From Pseudoalteromonas luteoviolacea S2607 (lineage in GTDB: Bacteria > Pseudomonadota > Gammaproteobacteria > Enterobacterales > Alteromonadaceae): 64,000 bases of DNA. Below, one piece after another: positions 39,740 to 47,596 of the stretch. A program made the position numbers and the translations under genes. The first letter of the stretch is position 1. Each line of letters opens with the position of its first letter. Below the pieces are notes generated by a model. It ran no database searches. It saw only the letters and a list, made by a program, of their open reading frames with translations, and had not been told where the DNA came from. The stretch spans positions 186,001 to 250,000 of the forward strand of contig NZ_AUXV01000019.1 of NCBI RefSeq assembly GCF_001625575.1, read 5' to 3'.

Positions 39740-40186
39740 ATGAAAACATTAGCAGAACAATTTCAAGCGCCAATGGGCAAACCAGTAAGAGTTGGTGATA
39801 AAGATGTACTGCCGATATTCACCGACCTAATTACTAACAAAACTTTGATTAATTTGCGTTGGATTGAAACCAACTCTAGTGTGAAACAAGGAATTCAAAT
39901 TAAGTTGGATAAAGGTTCGATGGATATCAATGGAGAAAAACTATCTAACGTTGTGTTGTGGGAAGATACTAGCCCTACTGAAGTATCATTACTATGTACT
40001 CCAAAAAAGAGTTCAAAGTTGAAGATCTGGAATATTTGGGAGATCGACGGAGTTGTTCAAGCGTGGATTGGAAATGCTGGGATGTACATTGAAAACGAAG
40101 ATAGTAAGACAGTCTTAAATTGCAGTGATGGCTTAGGAGATAGTAATTTCAACAATGTTAGGGTAGAGCTCTCTTTAACTGATTAA
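39740..40186 (+). CDS. Putative immunity protein, paralogue of the gene at 49981
   Basis: 148 aa, cytoplasmic. It shares a clear alignment with the product at 49981: TL(A/S)E(Q/E)FQ at the start, KQG(I/V)(Q/R)IK(L/I)DKG, WEDT(S/C)P, and CxPKKxxKLKxWN(I/V)W later. No family name is recognised. The ATG is four bases from the stop of a toxin-tail remnant, the spacing usual for toxin-immunity pairs. It therefore looks like immunity to a nuclease ending in DxFRxTG. Confidence 0.7.
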   Translation: MKTLAEQFQAPMGKPVRVGDKDVLPIFTDLITNKTLINLRWIETNSSVKQGIQIKLDKGSMDINGEKLSNVVLWEDTSPTEVSLLCTPKKSSKLKIWNIWEIDGVVQAWIGNAGMYIENEDSKTVLNCSDGLGDSNFNNVRVELSLTD

Positions 40187-40195
40187 CTAGATTTA

Positions 40196-40426
40196 ATGTT
40201 ACAAAAAGAATTAAAGAAGACACCCATCTTAAATTTTGCGCAGTTGGCCAAAATGGAAAAATATGGAAAGTTACCCAAGGGTTTTATTATTCACCACAAG
40301 GTTCCATTATTTAGAGGTGGTGACAACTCATTTAGTAACTTCAGAGTTATGAACTCTAAGTTTCACCAGAAATATAATAAGCGATTACACTGGTATGATG
40401 ATGGCAAAAATATCTATGAAAAATAG
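40196..40426 (+). pseudogene. Orphan HNH-type toxin tip fused to repeat sequence
   Basis: 76 codons; the first 12-14 merely translate the left repeat end. From about 40237 the sequence is nuclease-like: GFIIHHKVPLFRGGDNSFSN, ending HWYDDGKNIYEK. Such IHHKVPLxxGGxNxxxN segments are the C-terminal HNH/Endo VII core of RHS toxins. No proper start or secretion shell is present, so it is a displaced tip that could act only after recombination onto an RHS core. The SUKH gene follows after 12 bases. Confidence 0.7.
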
Positions 40427-40438
40427 AGGTAATATAAA

Positions 40439-40882
40439 ATGTATAACCTAGATAATGTGTTAAAAAGTTTTAGCTCCAAAGATGGTTTTCGCTGTCATGG
40501 AGAACTTGATAGTACTTTGATTGCTTCGATGGAGTCCGATCTTGGAATAGCTTTTCCAGAGGAGTATAAAAAGTTTCTTATGCAGTATGGTTATATTGAG
40601 TGGTTTGGCCATACAATTTATGGGTATGCGACAGACGAAGATTATCATACAGTGCTGTGCACTAAAGAACTTAGAGAAGATGAATTACCTCATAACTTTA
40701 AGAGAATACCAAATGAGGGATGTGTATTAGAGAGTTATGGTGGTGGTGGGTACTACTTTTTGTATTCAGAAGAGTCTGAAAAAGCAGGAAGAGTTTCTCT
40801 ATTCCTAGATGAGTTATACGGACAGGAAGCTCATTCTTGGGGAAGTTTTGGAGAGTTTTTAGAGTATATGTTAGGCCTTTAA
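40439..40882 (+). CDS. SUKH (SMI1/KNR4) family immunity protein
   Basis: 147 aa. IASMESDLGIAFPEEYKKFL followed by QYGYIEWFGHTIYG and CVLESYGGGGYYFLYSEESE match the SUKH-1 fold, one of the commonest nuclease-toxin immunity folds. AGAGGT precedes the ATG. The position right after the orphan HNH tip makes it that tip's cognate immunity. Cytoplasmic. Confidence 0.88.
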   Translation: MYNLDNVLKSFSSKDGFRCHGELDSTLIASMESDLGIAFPEEYKKFLMQYGYIEWFGHTIYGYATDEDYHTVLCTKELREDELPHNFKRIPNEGCVLESYGGGGYYFLYSEESEKAGRVSLFLDELYGQEAHSWGSFGEFLEYMLGL

Positions 40883-40918
40883 ATTTTAATCAAATTAAAG
40901 AAGACACCCACCTTAAAT

Positions 40919-42411
40919 TTTTCAAGCAAGATAAATGGGTAGGCTTTAGCTACGATGCGCGCGGCAATATGATCAAAGGAGATGGCTTAACCTCTGCTCA
41001 CTATAACGCGATGGATAAGCCGACACTCATTACCAAAAATGGCGTGACGTCAGAATTTGTTTATGGTCCCGACAACATGCGCTTTATGCAGGTCAAAGGC
41101 GACACCACCACCTACTATGCGGGCAAGCATTATGAACTAGAAATAGAAAACGGCGAATTTACTGAGCGCGCGTATATTGATGGCGTGGCATTAGTGAGCA
41201 AAACTGACGACTATCAAGCCCAGATACGCTATATGCACAGAGACCGTTTAGGCAGCGCCCGATTGATGACAGACCGCTATGGCAATGTGGTGGTTGAGCG
41301 TAATTTTGACCCCTTTGGCAAACCTCGTTCCTCAAACGGTAGTTTAAAATTTGAAGCGCGGTTAGGAGACAAAGGTAAAGCCAGAACCAATCGCGGGTTT
41401 ACCGATCATGAGCACTTAGATGAACTTGAATTAATCCATATGAACGGTCGGGTGTACGATTATAACCTTGGGCGGTTTATGTCGGTTGATCCGTATATTC
41501 AGAGTCCAAAGAACTCTCAAAGCATTAACCCCTATTCGTATATTATGAACAACCCACTCGCGGGGACGGATCCGACGGGGTATACGGGGTGTACCGCGTC
41601 TAGGTTGAATTCAATTTGTGAAAATACCTCGGTGCATCATGGAGGTAACGATAACTTTGGAAATATGGGCGCCATTGCGACTCAAATGGGCGATGCTGCC
41701 ATGTCTAAAGCGAGGTTTACTGCATATGCCAATTTGAACATGAATATCATTAAGTCTTGGATGAGTAAGCAGACCAGTGAGCAGATGGATATAGCTAGTC
41801 CGCAGGGTATTGCTGCGGGTGGAGTCGCTATTGGAAAAGCTACGGTAGATAGCGGTGCCGGAGGTTTATTAAAATCTGTGACAGATATATCAAAAAAATT
41901 ACTTCCTAGTCTGGGAAAGGGCGGCATAACTGGAGTTGCTTTGATGCCCATGACCACTGCTACAGATGAGGAAATGTATGAACTAACCCGGAATGTGGTA
42001 GAGGAAAATATTCTTCATAATCGTGCGCTTGATCTCAAAGATGAGTTATCAAAAACAGATTTTGCTAGGCTAGAAAATGATCTTGCGGGCATACGTGCCA
42101 AACCTGATGGACCGAAAGGAGAGCAGTATGCTTTAATAGCAGAAGAAACTGGCGATTATGTTTGTTTTACGTGCTCAGGTGGTACCAAATGGCTAAACAA
42201 AGGTGATGTCTGGAAATATGGCGAGACAACTAATCCTTCGAAAAGATATTCAAACCCTCAATTACTCTCAGGGTTAGCTGGTCGAAGGCTAAGAAAAGTT
42301 ACCCAGTATGAAGGCACAAAACGCCAGATTTTATTAGCTGAAAAATTAAAAATTTATACACACTTAGCAAAAACAGGTGTATTGCCACCGGGGAATAAGA
42401 TTAGACGATGA
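40919..42411 (+). pseudogene. Displaced RHS core end with GIY-YIG-like nuclease tip
   Basis: Bases 40919-41592 repeat 35393-36066 of the main RHS gene with few differences, the same length and no indel. It begins in mid-YD-repeat straight after the left repeat end, so there is no signal peptide or start of its own; upstream starts in frame lie in the SUKH gene and look spurious. After NNPLAGTDPTGY comes a different tip: a hydrophobic middle, then GDVWKYGETTNPSKRYS and a downstream AEKLKIYTHL and PPGNKIRR. The YxG, Arg, Glu and Asn pattern suggests a GIY-YIG/Tox-URI nuclease. It is a swappable alternative 3' end. Confidence 0.8.
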
Positions 42412-42854
42412 AACTATTATTTGCTTACGAAACAGATGAAAACATAGAGCGCAATTATTGTGCTATCAAATCTCTTACAGATACAATTGAATTGAGGGCT
42501 GAGAAATTCGATACAATATTGGGTCTTGAATACATAGGCATCAAATTGATCATTAGAGCAGTACGAGAGGGTTATGAGGAGTTTTCAAAGCCTCAGAAGC
42601 CTAAGTATAGGAGAAAGGTAACTCTGAAAAACCCTTTATTGGGTGATGCATCATACCAAGGATACTTGACATTCGACTTGCTATTTTCAAAAGAGTCATA
42701 CCAGCAGTTAGTGACTGCGAACGATAACTCACAGATTAAGAAAGTACTGGAGTTTGAATTGTTGCAATCAGAATCGGTCTTTAAAGAAATGAAGAGTAAA
42801 CTGGGGAACGTGGATTCAAATGAGTTTAGTGAGTTGTTTAAAGGCATGCTTTAG
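42408..42854 (+). CDS. Putative immunity protein for the GIY-YIG-like tip
   Basis: 148 aa, cytoplasmic, overlapping the toxin stop by ATGA, so coupled. No family recognised; sequence is alpha/beta with a basic middle (KPQKPKYRRKVTLKNP) and an acidic C-terminus. The tight coupling is the evidence for its role. Confidence 0.72.
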   Translation: MKLLFAYETDENIERNYCAIKSLTDTIELRAEKFDTILGLEYIGIKLIIRAVREGYEEFSKPQKPKYRRKVTLKNPLLGDASYQGYLTFDLLFSKESYQQLVTANDNSQIKKVLEFELLQSESVFKEMKSKLGNVDSNEFSELFKGML

Positions 42855-42955
42855 CTATATAGATAGGCTTACCGACCTTGTAACAGATTCTGCGTAACTG
42901 CCATTTAGTTGATATGTTTTTCGAGGCGTCCCTCGAGCTCGATAATAAAACGACT

Positions 42956-43160
42956 CATTAATTTAAATGGACAGCCACCTTAAATTCTTTTGTGTTTGAC
43001 TATTCACGTTGGCGAGCGCTTCGGGCACATTTTATCAGTAGAAGTGATTACGCGTGTCCAGCAACTAGCGCAATTTGTGCCAGCGCCACTAGTGCACTTC
43101 CATTTAGAACATGCAGGTGTAGTTGTGGTATAAATTAAAATGGGGGTCAAGTTTCTATAG
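42956..43160 (+). repeat. Non-autonomous copy of the RAYT-associated repeat (about 205 bp)
   Basis: The left end GGACAGCCACCTTAAATT is a variant of the GACACCCACCTTAAATT end; the right end (43107-43160) matches 39631-39684. The middle carries TTGGCGAGCGCTTCGGGCAC, seen again at 43776, 45295 and 48882. The first 83 bases (42956-43038) recur almost unchanged at 43728-43810. No transposase inside, so MITE-like. Confidence 0.7.
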
Positions 43161-43272
43161 AAAAACTTTCCCGAATAAAGATGCTGCTCGTACCTTTGAG
43201 GCAAATTTAATCGAACGTTATCGAAGGATGTACGGGCAAGACACGTTGCCGGGGAATAAAACGAATAGGTAG
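43153..43272 (+). pseudogene. C-terminal remnant of a second GIY-YIG-like toxin tip
   Basis: Forty codons starting exactly at the repeat end: RKTFPNKDAARTFEANLIER, then YRRMYGQDTLPGNKTNR and stop. The Glu, Tyr and PGNK-x-x-R spacing parallels the intact tip ending at 42411 (AEKLKIYTHL...PPGNKIRR), so it is the same nuclease class, cut to its last helix. Confidence 0.65.
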
Positions 43273-43280
43273 TGTTTTCG

Positions 43281-43667
43281 ATGTCTGATCAAAGAATATT
43301 ATTAATAGGTGGCGTCTCTTTAATAAAGGGGCGCGTCAGGGAAGCGGGTCTTGCAATGCAAGAAATTTGCGATGATCTGGAGCCGCTGTTGAATGAAATA
43401 GGCTATGTTGATAATGCGCCGTTTAAGACGGTTAGCATGATAATTAGGTTTGGAGAGAAAACGGATTTAACTCCAGACTATGATCCTATTAATAAGCGTC
43501 ATAGTGAGCTGCCTGTTGCAGTCGAGATGGAGCTGGCAAGCTTACGAGTGGCTAGTAAGGATGTTGTCAAAAGTACTTTTGTGAAGGCTACAATTGATGT
43601 TCTCATTGATGTTGCCAAAAAGTATGACCTTCCTTCTGAACCGCTGGAGATGATAAAGGCTCAATAG
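43281..43667 (+). CDS. Putative immunity protein (Imm39-like?)
   Basis: 128 aa from ATG 43281; a GTG at 43272 overlapping the toxin stop as TAGTG is an alternative that would couple translation. Sequence: QRILLIGGVSLIKGRVREAG, NAPFKTVSMIIRFGEKTDLT and RHSELPVAVEMELASLR. The pattern recalls Imm39 from memory, at low certainty. The location directly after a toxin remnant supports the immunity role. A strong terminator follows. Confidence 0.68.
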   Translation: MSDQRILLIGGVSLIKGRVREAGLAMQEICDDLEPLLNEIGYVDNAPFKTVSMIIRFGEKTDLTPDYDPINKRHSELPVAVEMELASLRVASKDVVKSTFVKATIDVLIDVAKKYDLPSEPLEMIKAQ

Positions 43668-43677
43668 ATTTAAGTGT

Positions 43678-43704
43678 AAGCCCGCACCACGCGGGCTTTT
43701 CTTT
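43678..43704 (+). terminator. Rho-independent terminator after the immunity gene
   Basis: AAGCCCGC, loop ACCAC, GCGGGCTTTTC: a GC-rich eight-pair stem with T-run 10 bases after the stop. Confidence 0.9.
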
Positions 43705-43727
43705 ATCCGCTATTTATTTTCCTTAGC

Positions 43728-43899
43728 CATTAATTTAAATGGACAGCCACCTTAAATTCTTTTGTGTTCGACTATTCACGTTGGCGAGCGCTTCGGGCAC
43801 ATTTTATCAGGAATTAAAGAACAGGAATTAAAGAAGACACCCATCTTAAACTTGATAAGTAATTTAGATGGACAGCCACCATAAGTTCTTTGGTGTTTT
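43728..43899 (+). repeat. Cluster of three truncated RAYT-associated repeat ends
   Basis: 43728-43810 copies the first 83 bases of the 205-bp element. 43823-43852 holds a left end with GACACCCATCTTAAA. 43857-43899 holds another left end, GGACAGCCACCATAAGTT. Three left ends within 170 bases indicate repeated insertion or serial recombination at the same site. Confidence 0.7.
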
Positions 43900-43916
43900 A
43901 CTACGGCAGTCTCAAA

Positions 43917-44099
43917 ATGGAAGTGGGTGTCTGCTGTATGTGTGTATGTGCCAGAACGTATAATGGGCGAAGTGATACAAATGATAAACAAGGTGTACCT
44001 CACAACGCTGATGAGCAATTGTAAGGTGAAATTTATAAAGATAAAATTTTCAATCGAAACTTAATAACTGGAGAACATGTAAAATATGACACTCAGTAA
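43917..44099 (+). pseudogene. Degenerate toxin tail with an in-frame stop
   Basis: One frame carries DTNDKQGVPHNADEQL, a TAA at 44022, then GEIYKDKIFNRNLITGEHVK and YDTQ stop. The stop of this frame lies 11 bases inside the following gene, the overlap typical of toxin-immunity pairs. The nuclease or enzyme class is not recognised. Confidence 0.4.
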
Positions 44100-44547
44100 C
44101 TTATTGATAATGTTGATAGTACTAGGCTGCAACAGTGTGGCATATGCTAATTCTGATTTGACCAATGAAGTCAAAAAGCTCTCTTATGGAAAAGACAAAA
44201 AAATTCAATTGCAAATTAGTAATGAAAAGACAATTGAGGTTACTATTTCAAAAACTATGAAGGGCAATGGAATTGTAAAGTTTGGAAGTTATGGATATGT
44301 GACTGTATTTGATGTCCACGATAATGGATTTGTTTATGGAGGAGAGGTCCTTGATATCGATGTATTAGATATAGATAAAGATGGTATTAAGGAAATAATA
44401 ATATCCGGTGTAATTAACGAGACAAGTGATGAAGGTGAGGTGTTAGATTCATATAGTGCGGTCATTATATATAAATTCTTTGATGGTGAATTTGTTAAGG
44501 TTTTTTCTAAATCTCCTATAGAAATATCTTATTTTAAAGAAGGGTAG
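44086..44547 (+). CDS. Exported protein, putative periplasmic immunity
   Basis: 153 aa with a signal sequence; cleavage is either by type I peptidase after SVAYA or, less likely, as a lipoprotein at VLGC. The mature part is beta-rich and acidic with VLDIDKDGIKEIIISG, an EF-hand/VCBS-like calcium motif. Export suggests immunity against a toxin acting in the periplasm, or a VCBS-type surface protein. The start overlaps the end of a decayed toxin tail. Confidence 0.6.
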   Translation: MTLSNLLIMLIVLGCNSVAYANSDLTNEVKKLSYGKDKKIQLQISNEKTIEVTISKTMKGNGIVKFGSYGYVTVFDVHDNGFVYGGEVLDIDVLDIDKDGIKEIIISGVINETSDEGEVLDSYSAVIIYKFFDGEFVKVFSKSPIEISYFKEG

Positions 44548-44743
44548 GTGACGATTTTTCGTTTTGTAATTGACAAGTGAGATATTTAGATTTTCGCGAT
44601 GTGGTTAGGTGGTTCTTGTATATTTAATAATGTTTTTTAAATGGTGGTATGATTTTTATTATAATTAAATAAGGAGCGCGATTTTATTTGTAATGTGTTT
44701 TCTAATCTAATGTTGGGGGTGTTAAATTTTAATAGGAGATGAA

Positions 44744-45205
44744 ATGGAGCTGGTATGGACTGAAGTACAAAAAGAACCTTATTGCGAAAAATACTTCAAG
44801 AAAATGGAAAGCTTAACTGGACTGCAAGGTATAATTGGGATGGTTAAAGATTTATTTCAATCGAAAATGCCAATTCCAAATCATTTTATCTTAAATATTA
44901 GCTTTCATTTTGAAACTTCTTTAATTTATATATATCTATGCGATCAAAATGATCTGCAAGAAGAGGTCGGTGTGCAGGTAATTTTACAACTGATTCCTTT
45001 TTCTTCGCACTTTGACGAGATTAAAGATAGTTATGATACTGACCTAGAGTTTAACGAAGCTGCTACCAAAGAACTGGTTTTGAAGTACAGGGCTCTGTTT
45101 GATAATAGCTGTATAGCAAAGCTTTCTAGTTTAGGGTTGGATATTAAGTTTTTTAACTATGGCTGGGATTGTTCAAGTGGTAGTGTTACATATACTGAAA
45201 ATTGA
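44744..45205 (+). CDS. Hypothetical protein, putative orphan immunity
   Basis: 153 aa, cytoplasmic, acidic, AT-rich coding (MELVWTEVQKEPYCEKYFKK start; C-terminus KFFNYGWDCSSGSVTY). AGGAGATGAA gives a strong ribosome site. No toxin remnant is recognised upstream. No family recognised; the role is assigned only from the island context. Confidence 0.6.
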   Translation: MELVWTEVQKEPYCEKYFKKMESLTGLQGIIGMVKDLFQSKMPIPNHFILNISFHFETSLIYIYLCDQNDLQEEVGVQVILQLIPFSSHFDEIKDSYDTDLEFNEAATKELVLKYRALFDNSCIAKLSSLGLDIKFFNYGWDCSSGSVTYTEN

Positions 45206-45249
45206 CTAAGTCTTCTAGCAATTAAACCCATTCATGAATAATGAAAATT

Positions 45250-45380
45250 TAATTGGGCAATTATTTTAAGTTTTTTGATGTTTTACTATTCACATTAGCC
45301 AGCGCTTCGGGCACATTTTAGTCGTAGAAGTGATTACGCGTGTCCAGCAATTATTGTAATGTGTGCCAGTTTCACTAGTT
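45250..45380 (+). repeat. Diverged copy of the RAYT-associated repeat middle
   Basis: Carries CCAGCGCTTCGGGCAC and GAAGTGATTACGCGTGTCC in the same order as 43010-43060, but lacks the recognisable outer ends. Confidence 0.65.
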
Positions 45381-45406
45381 AAAAAACAGAGGGTAGATAA
45401 CTCGGT

Positions 45407-45994
45407 ATGACGACTTGGCTTAAAATAATACACGCTAAACTTATATTGATTATTTTTTTTGGTAGTAGCTTCAACAGTATATTTATCAACAGGTAGTGTT
45501 ACATATAGTTTAGCGACCTTCCTAGCCGTATTTTTATTAATTTACTGGCGATTGATTGGGCCAATGCATTTAGTAACAAATAATGAAATTAAGGCTCTGA
45601 TTGATTCTGGCTTGTTATATGATACTGAGATAAAACCTTATTCTGAATTTGGTAAGTTGTTGATAAGTAATAAATTGAATTCAGTTGTTGGACAGGACAT
45701 GATTGGAAAATTTTCTGATAGTTATGTGACTTTTTCAATGAAAGATGGGCTATATGTATACAATCTAAATATTCCTTACATGAATATTTTAAGGTAAATT
45801 GGAGTAATATCGTTTCAATTAAAAAAGAGACAAAGGATATTGTTGAGAATAAAATTAGGGATAAAGATACCTATGAGATAAAACTCTCAAATGACAAATC
45901 AATTTATCTACCTATACTCGATGATATGATTATTATGTGGAGGAAAAATTACCCGAATTCAAGTTTCAAGTGCACCTCTCACATTATCGAGTGA
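45407..45994 (+). pseudogene. Two-frameshift membrane protein gene cut by an IS30 remnant
   Basis: ATG 45407 opens MTTWLKIIHAKLILII; a run of eight T (45453-45460) shifts the frame, which resumes as ASTVYLSTGSVTYSLATFL with two membrane segments and NNEIKALIDSGLLYDTEIKP. A second shift near 45790 leads to VNWSNIVSIKKETKDIVENK. The last residues (from about 45952) are translated IS30-end sequence, so the true C-terminus is lost. Restoring seven T and correcting the second shift gives about 190 codons. Possibly a membrane immunity protein. Confidence 0.6.
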
Positions 45995-46144
45995 AAAGGC
46001 TTCTTTCGGCGTCTGATAATCTAAGCTTTTTCTGGACCGACTATTAATTTTATGTGCTACTTTTTGTAGTTCATTATCAATTATAGAAGACATAAATGGA
46101 GTGTCCATATATGTCTTCTTTAACAGGGCGTCAATTTCAACCAC
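45952..46144 (-). mobile_element. IS30-family transposase remnant (C-terminal end)
   Basis: The minus-strand frame gives IIDNELQKVAHKINSRSRKS followed by LDYQTPKEAFSLDNVRG, the usual C-terminal INxRxRKxLxYxTPxExF of IS30 transposases. The catalytic DDE part is missing. The end ACCCGAATTCAAGTT at 45953 recurs at 47952, defining an element end. Confidence 0.7.
46085..46119. repeat. Short palindrome copy 1
   Basis: AAGACATAAATGGA, loop GTG, TCCATATATGTCTT: a 14-pair stem with one mismatch. Related copies lie at 46894 and 48005. Confidence 0.75.
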
Positions 46145-46145
46145 G

Positions 46146-46367
46146 TCACCTAATAGTTCCTTTCACGATTTACCATATAGGAGCAAAGGACCGTTTTCCC
46201 CACACTATCATCGATGGCACCTAAACATGTTTTTACCTTCGCCCAACGGATACTATTATCTTTCGGAAATGAAAGGCGCCCATAGTTACGACAAGCAACA
46301 AGGCTTAAATTTGGACTATTTATTAATAGATATTTCATACTCTACTGAGTATATAGTGCGCGAATAA
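46146..46367 (+). pseudogene. Protein-like fragment of uncertain strand
   Basis: Plus-strand frame SPNSSFHDLPYRSKGPFSPH, YHRWHLNMFLPSPNGYYYLS and YLLIDISYSTEYIVRE stop, without a start. It could be the end of another toxin tip joined behind the IS30 remnant. A 62-codon minus-strand frame over the same bases is an equally long competitor, so neither is certain. Confidence 0.25.
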
Positions 46368-46416
46368 CGCACTAATTAAGCTTTATTAGTCTATGCGTTG
46401 ACCACGCATGTTAGAT

Positions 46417-46755
46417 TTACATCAAATCAATACGATGAATCTGACAACCTTCTGTGCCATGATTAATGTACAGTCGAACATTATTACCGGTTGCCTTAGC
46501 GGTTAATAATACACTTAGCATATCTTGGTAAGTATCTGGTGTAGAAGACTTTTGTATATATGCAGTTTCATTGTTTGTTGGAAGAGTGCACATTCTAGTT
46601 TCACCAACGATACTAAGCGTTATATTTTTGGATGAGCTCTTGGGACTATGCACTTCTATACGCCCAACTTTCCCCGTAATTTGGGAATCCCAAGCATAAG
46701 CTAAGTTTGATCCGAGAAAAAAGATGCTAATTGCAATAATTGCTAGAGTTTTCAT
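46417..46755 (-). CDS. Small exported protein with paired cysteines
   Basis: 112 aa with signal peptide (cleavage after NLAYA). Mature protein about 92 aa; Cys in RMCTLP and EGCQIH suggest one disulfide. MLSVLLTAKATGNNVRLYI near the end resembles LSLALAAHTTKARVDVYATG in the product at 50857, so both belong to one small secreted family. AGGATATG precedes the start. Function unknown. Confidence 0.7.
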   Translation of the reverse strand: MKTLAIIAISIFFLGSNLAYAWDSQITGKVGRIEVHSPKSSSKNITLSIVGETRMCTLPTNNETAYIQKSSTPDTYQDMLSVLLTAKATGNNVRLYINHGTEGCQIHRIDLM

Positions 46756-46893
46756 ATCCTGCCTAATTGTGAAACTTTGTTTGACGACAACTCTAGCATA
46801 ACTACAGTGTAAAATCTGTTGTATATTAACGGCTATTCATACTACTCGCTTCATTGCTCATAACCATAATAACTGCTAAGAATATAGTTAAAC

Positions 46894-46926
46894 TTGACAT
46901 AAATGGAGTGTCTATAAATGTCATGT
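46894..46926. repeat. Short palindrome copy 2
   Basis: TTGACATAAATGGA, GTG, then TCTATAAATGTCA: the same family as copies at 46085 and 48005, lying about 33 bases before the CdiI-like gene. Confidence 0.7.
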
Positions 46927-46958
46927 TTAATTTTTAATATTGTAAGGTATTAAGAGTT

Positions 46959-47393
46959 ATGAAAAGAGCGTCAGCATATTATAGAAAAGGTAAAATATTT
47001 TTGCATTCATCTTCGAAAACTGAACAAGGCGTGTGGATACTGTCTGAGCCAGCTGTTGTACTTGACTATAACGAGTGTGTTAACGAGTTGGGCGAAGTGC
47101 TTTTGGATGTACTATCCAAATCTAAGAGTGGAATTAGACACCCACAAAATTGGTCAGATCTTTGCTCCCCAGTTCTGAAATTGACGGGAGTAAAATCCTG
47201 GAGAGCTTTCAGTAAGTCTGCCAAGTGTGTTGAAATAGATCTCATTGGAGAAAATGTGGAGTTATTTCCAACGATAAATCATGGTGCCACAGAGGGATTT
47301 GAAGCAGTCGATAGCTTGCTAATAAAAAAGTGTGCGAGTGACTGCAACGACTTGGGGCTGGCTTTGCTTGAGGCGATAGAGTTATCAAAATAA
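46959..47393 (+). CDS. CdiI-like immunity protein
   Basis: 144 aa, cytoplasmic. MKRASAYYRKGKIFLHSSSK, GVWILSEPAVVLD, SGIRHPQNW, TGVKSWRAFSKSAKCVEI and FPTINHGATEGFEA recall the family of contact-dependent growth inhibition immunity proteins, from memory. No toxin tail is recognised upstream, so it is an orphan immunity gene. The start follows palindrome copy 2. Confidence 0.72.
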   Translation: MKRASAYYRKGKIFLHSSSKTEQGVWILSEPAVVLDYNECVNELGEVLLDVLSKSKSGIRHPQNWSDLCSPVLKLTGVKSWRAFSKSAKCVEIDLIGENVELFPTINHGATEGFEAVDSLLIKKCASDCNDLGLALLEAIELSK

Positions 47394-47440
47394 CGACTTC
47401 TTTCTAGTGAGTTAGAAACGCTTAGAGCACAATAAAATAC

Positions 47441-47474
47441 AATTAAAGATTAAAGATGACACCCATCTTAAATT
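47441..47474 (+). repeat. RAYT-associated repeat, left end
   Basis: AAAGATGACACCCATCTTAA end immediately before a toxin tail. The neighbouring AATTAAAGATTAAAGA shows partial duplication of the outermost bases. Confidence 0.7.
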
Positions 47475-47596
47475 CCGTTCGTTTATCAGACAACTTTCAC
47501 AGGAAAGTGATTCATCAAGCCGGTCAGATTATGGATGAATACAAAATAAATCATGTAAACTTTGTCCCTTATAAGCAGGTAATTTATGTTAATTGA
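47474..47596 (+). pseudogene. C-terminal remnant of an unidentified toxin
   Basis: Forty codons: RLSDNFHRKVIHQAGQIMDE then YKINHVNFVPYKQVIYVN and stop. It starts at the repeat end and its stop overlaps the next start by 11 bases, the usual coupling. The toxin class is unknown; the tail is basic and helical then beta. Confidence 0.6.

Noticed and set aside
40837..40918. A start for the displaced RHS core within the SUKH gene
   Set aside because: No ribosome site, and the residues before the RHS match only translate SUKH and repeat sequence.
43004..44018. Two minus-strand frames both ending in the same ten residues (DKMCPKRSPT)
   Set aside because: The shared end comes from the dispersed repeat; both overlap toxin or repeat sequence and have no other coding signs.
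46150..46338. Minus-strand 62-codon frame
   Set aside because: No recognised family and it competes with a plus-strand frame; neither has a proper start with ribosome site.
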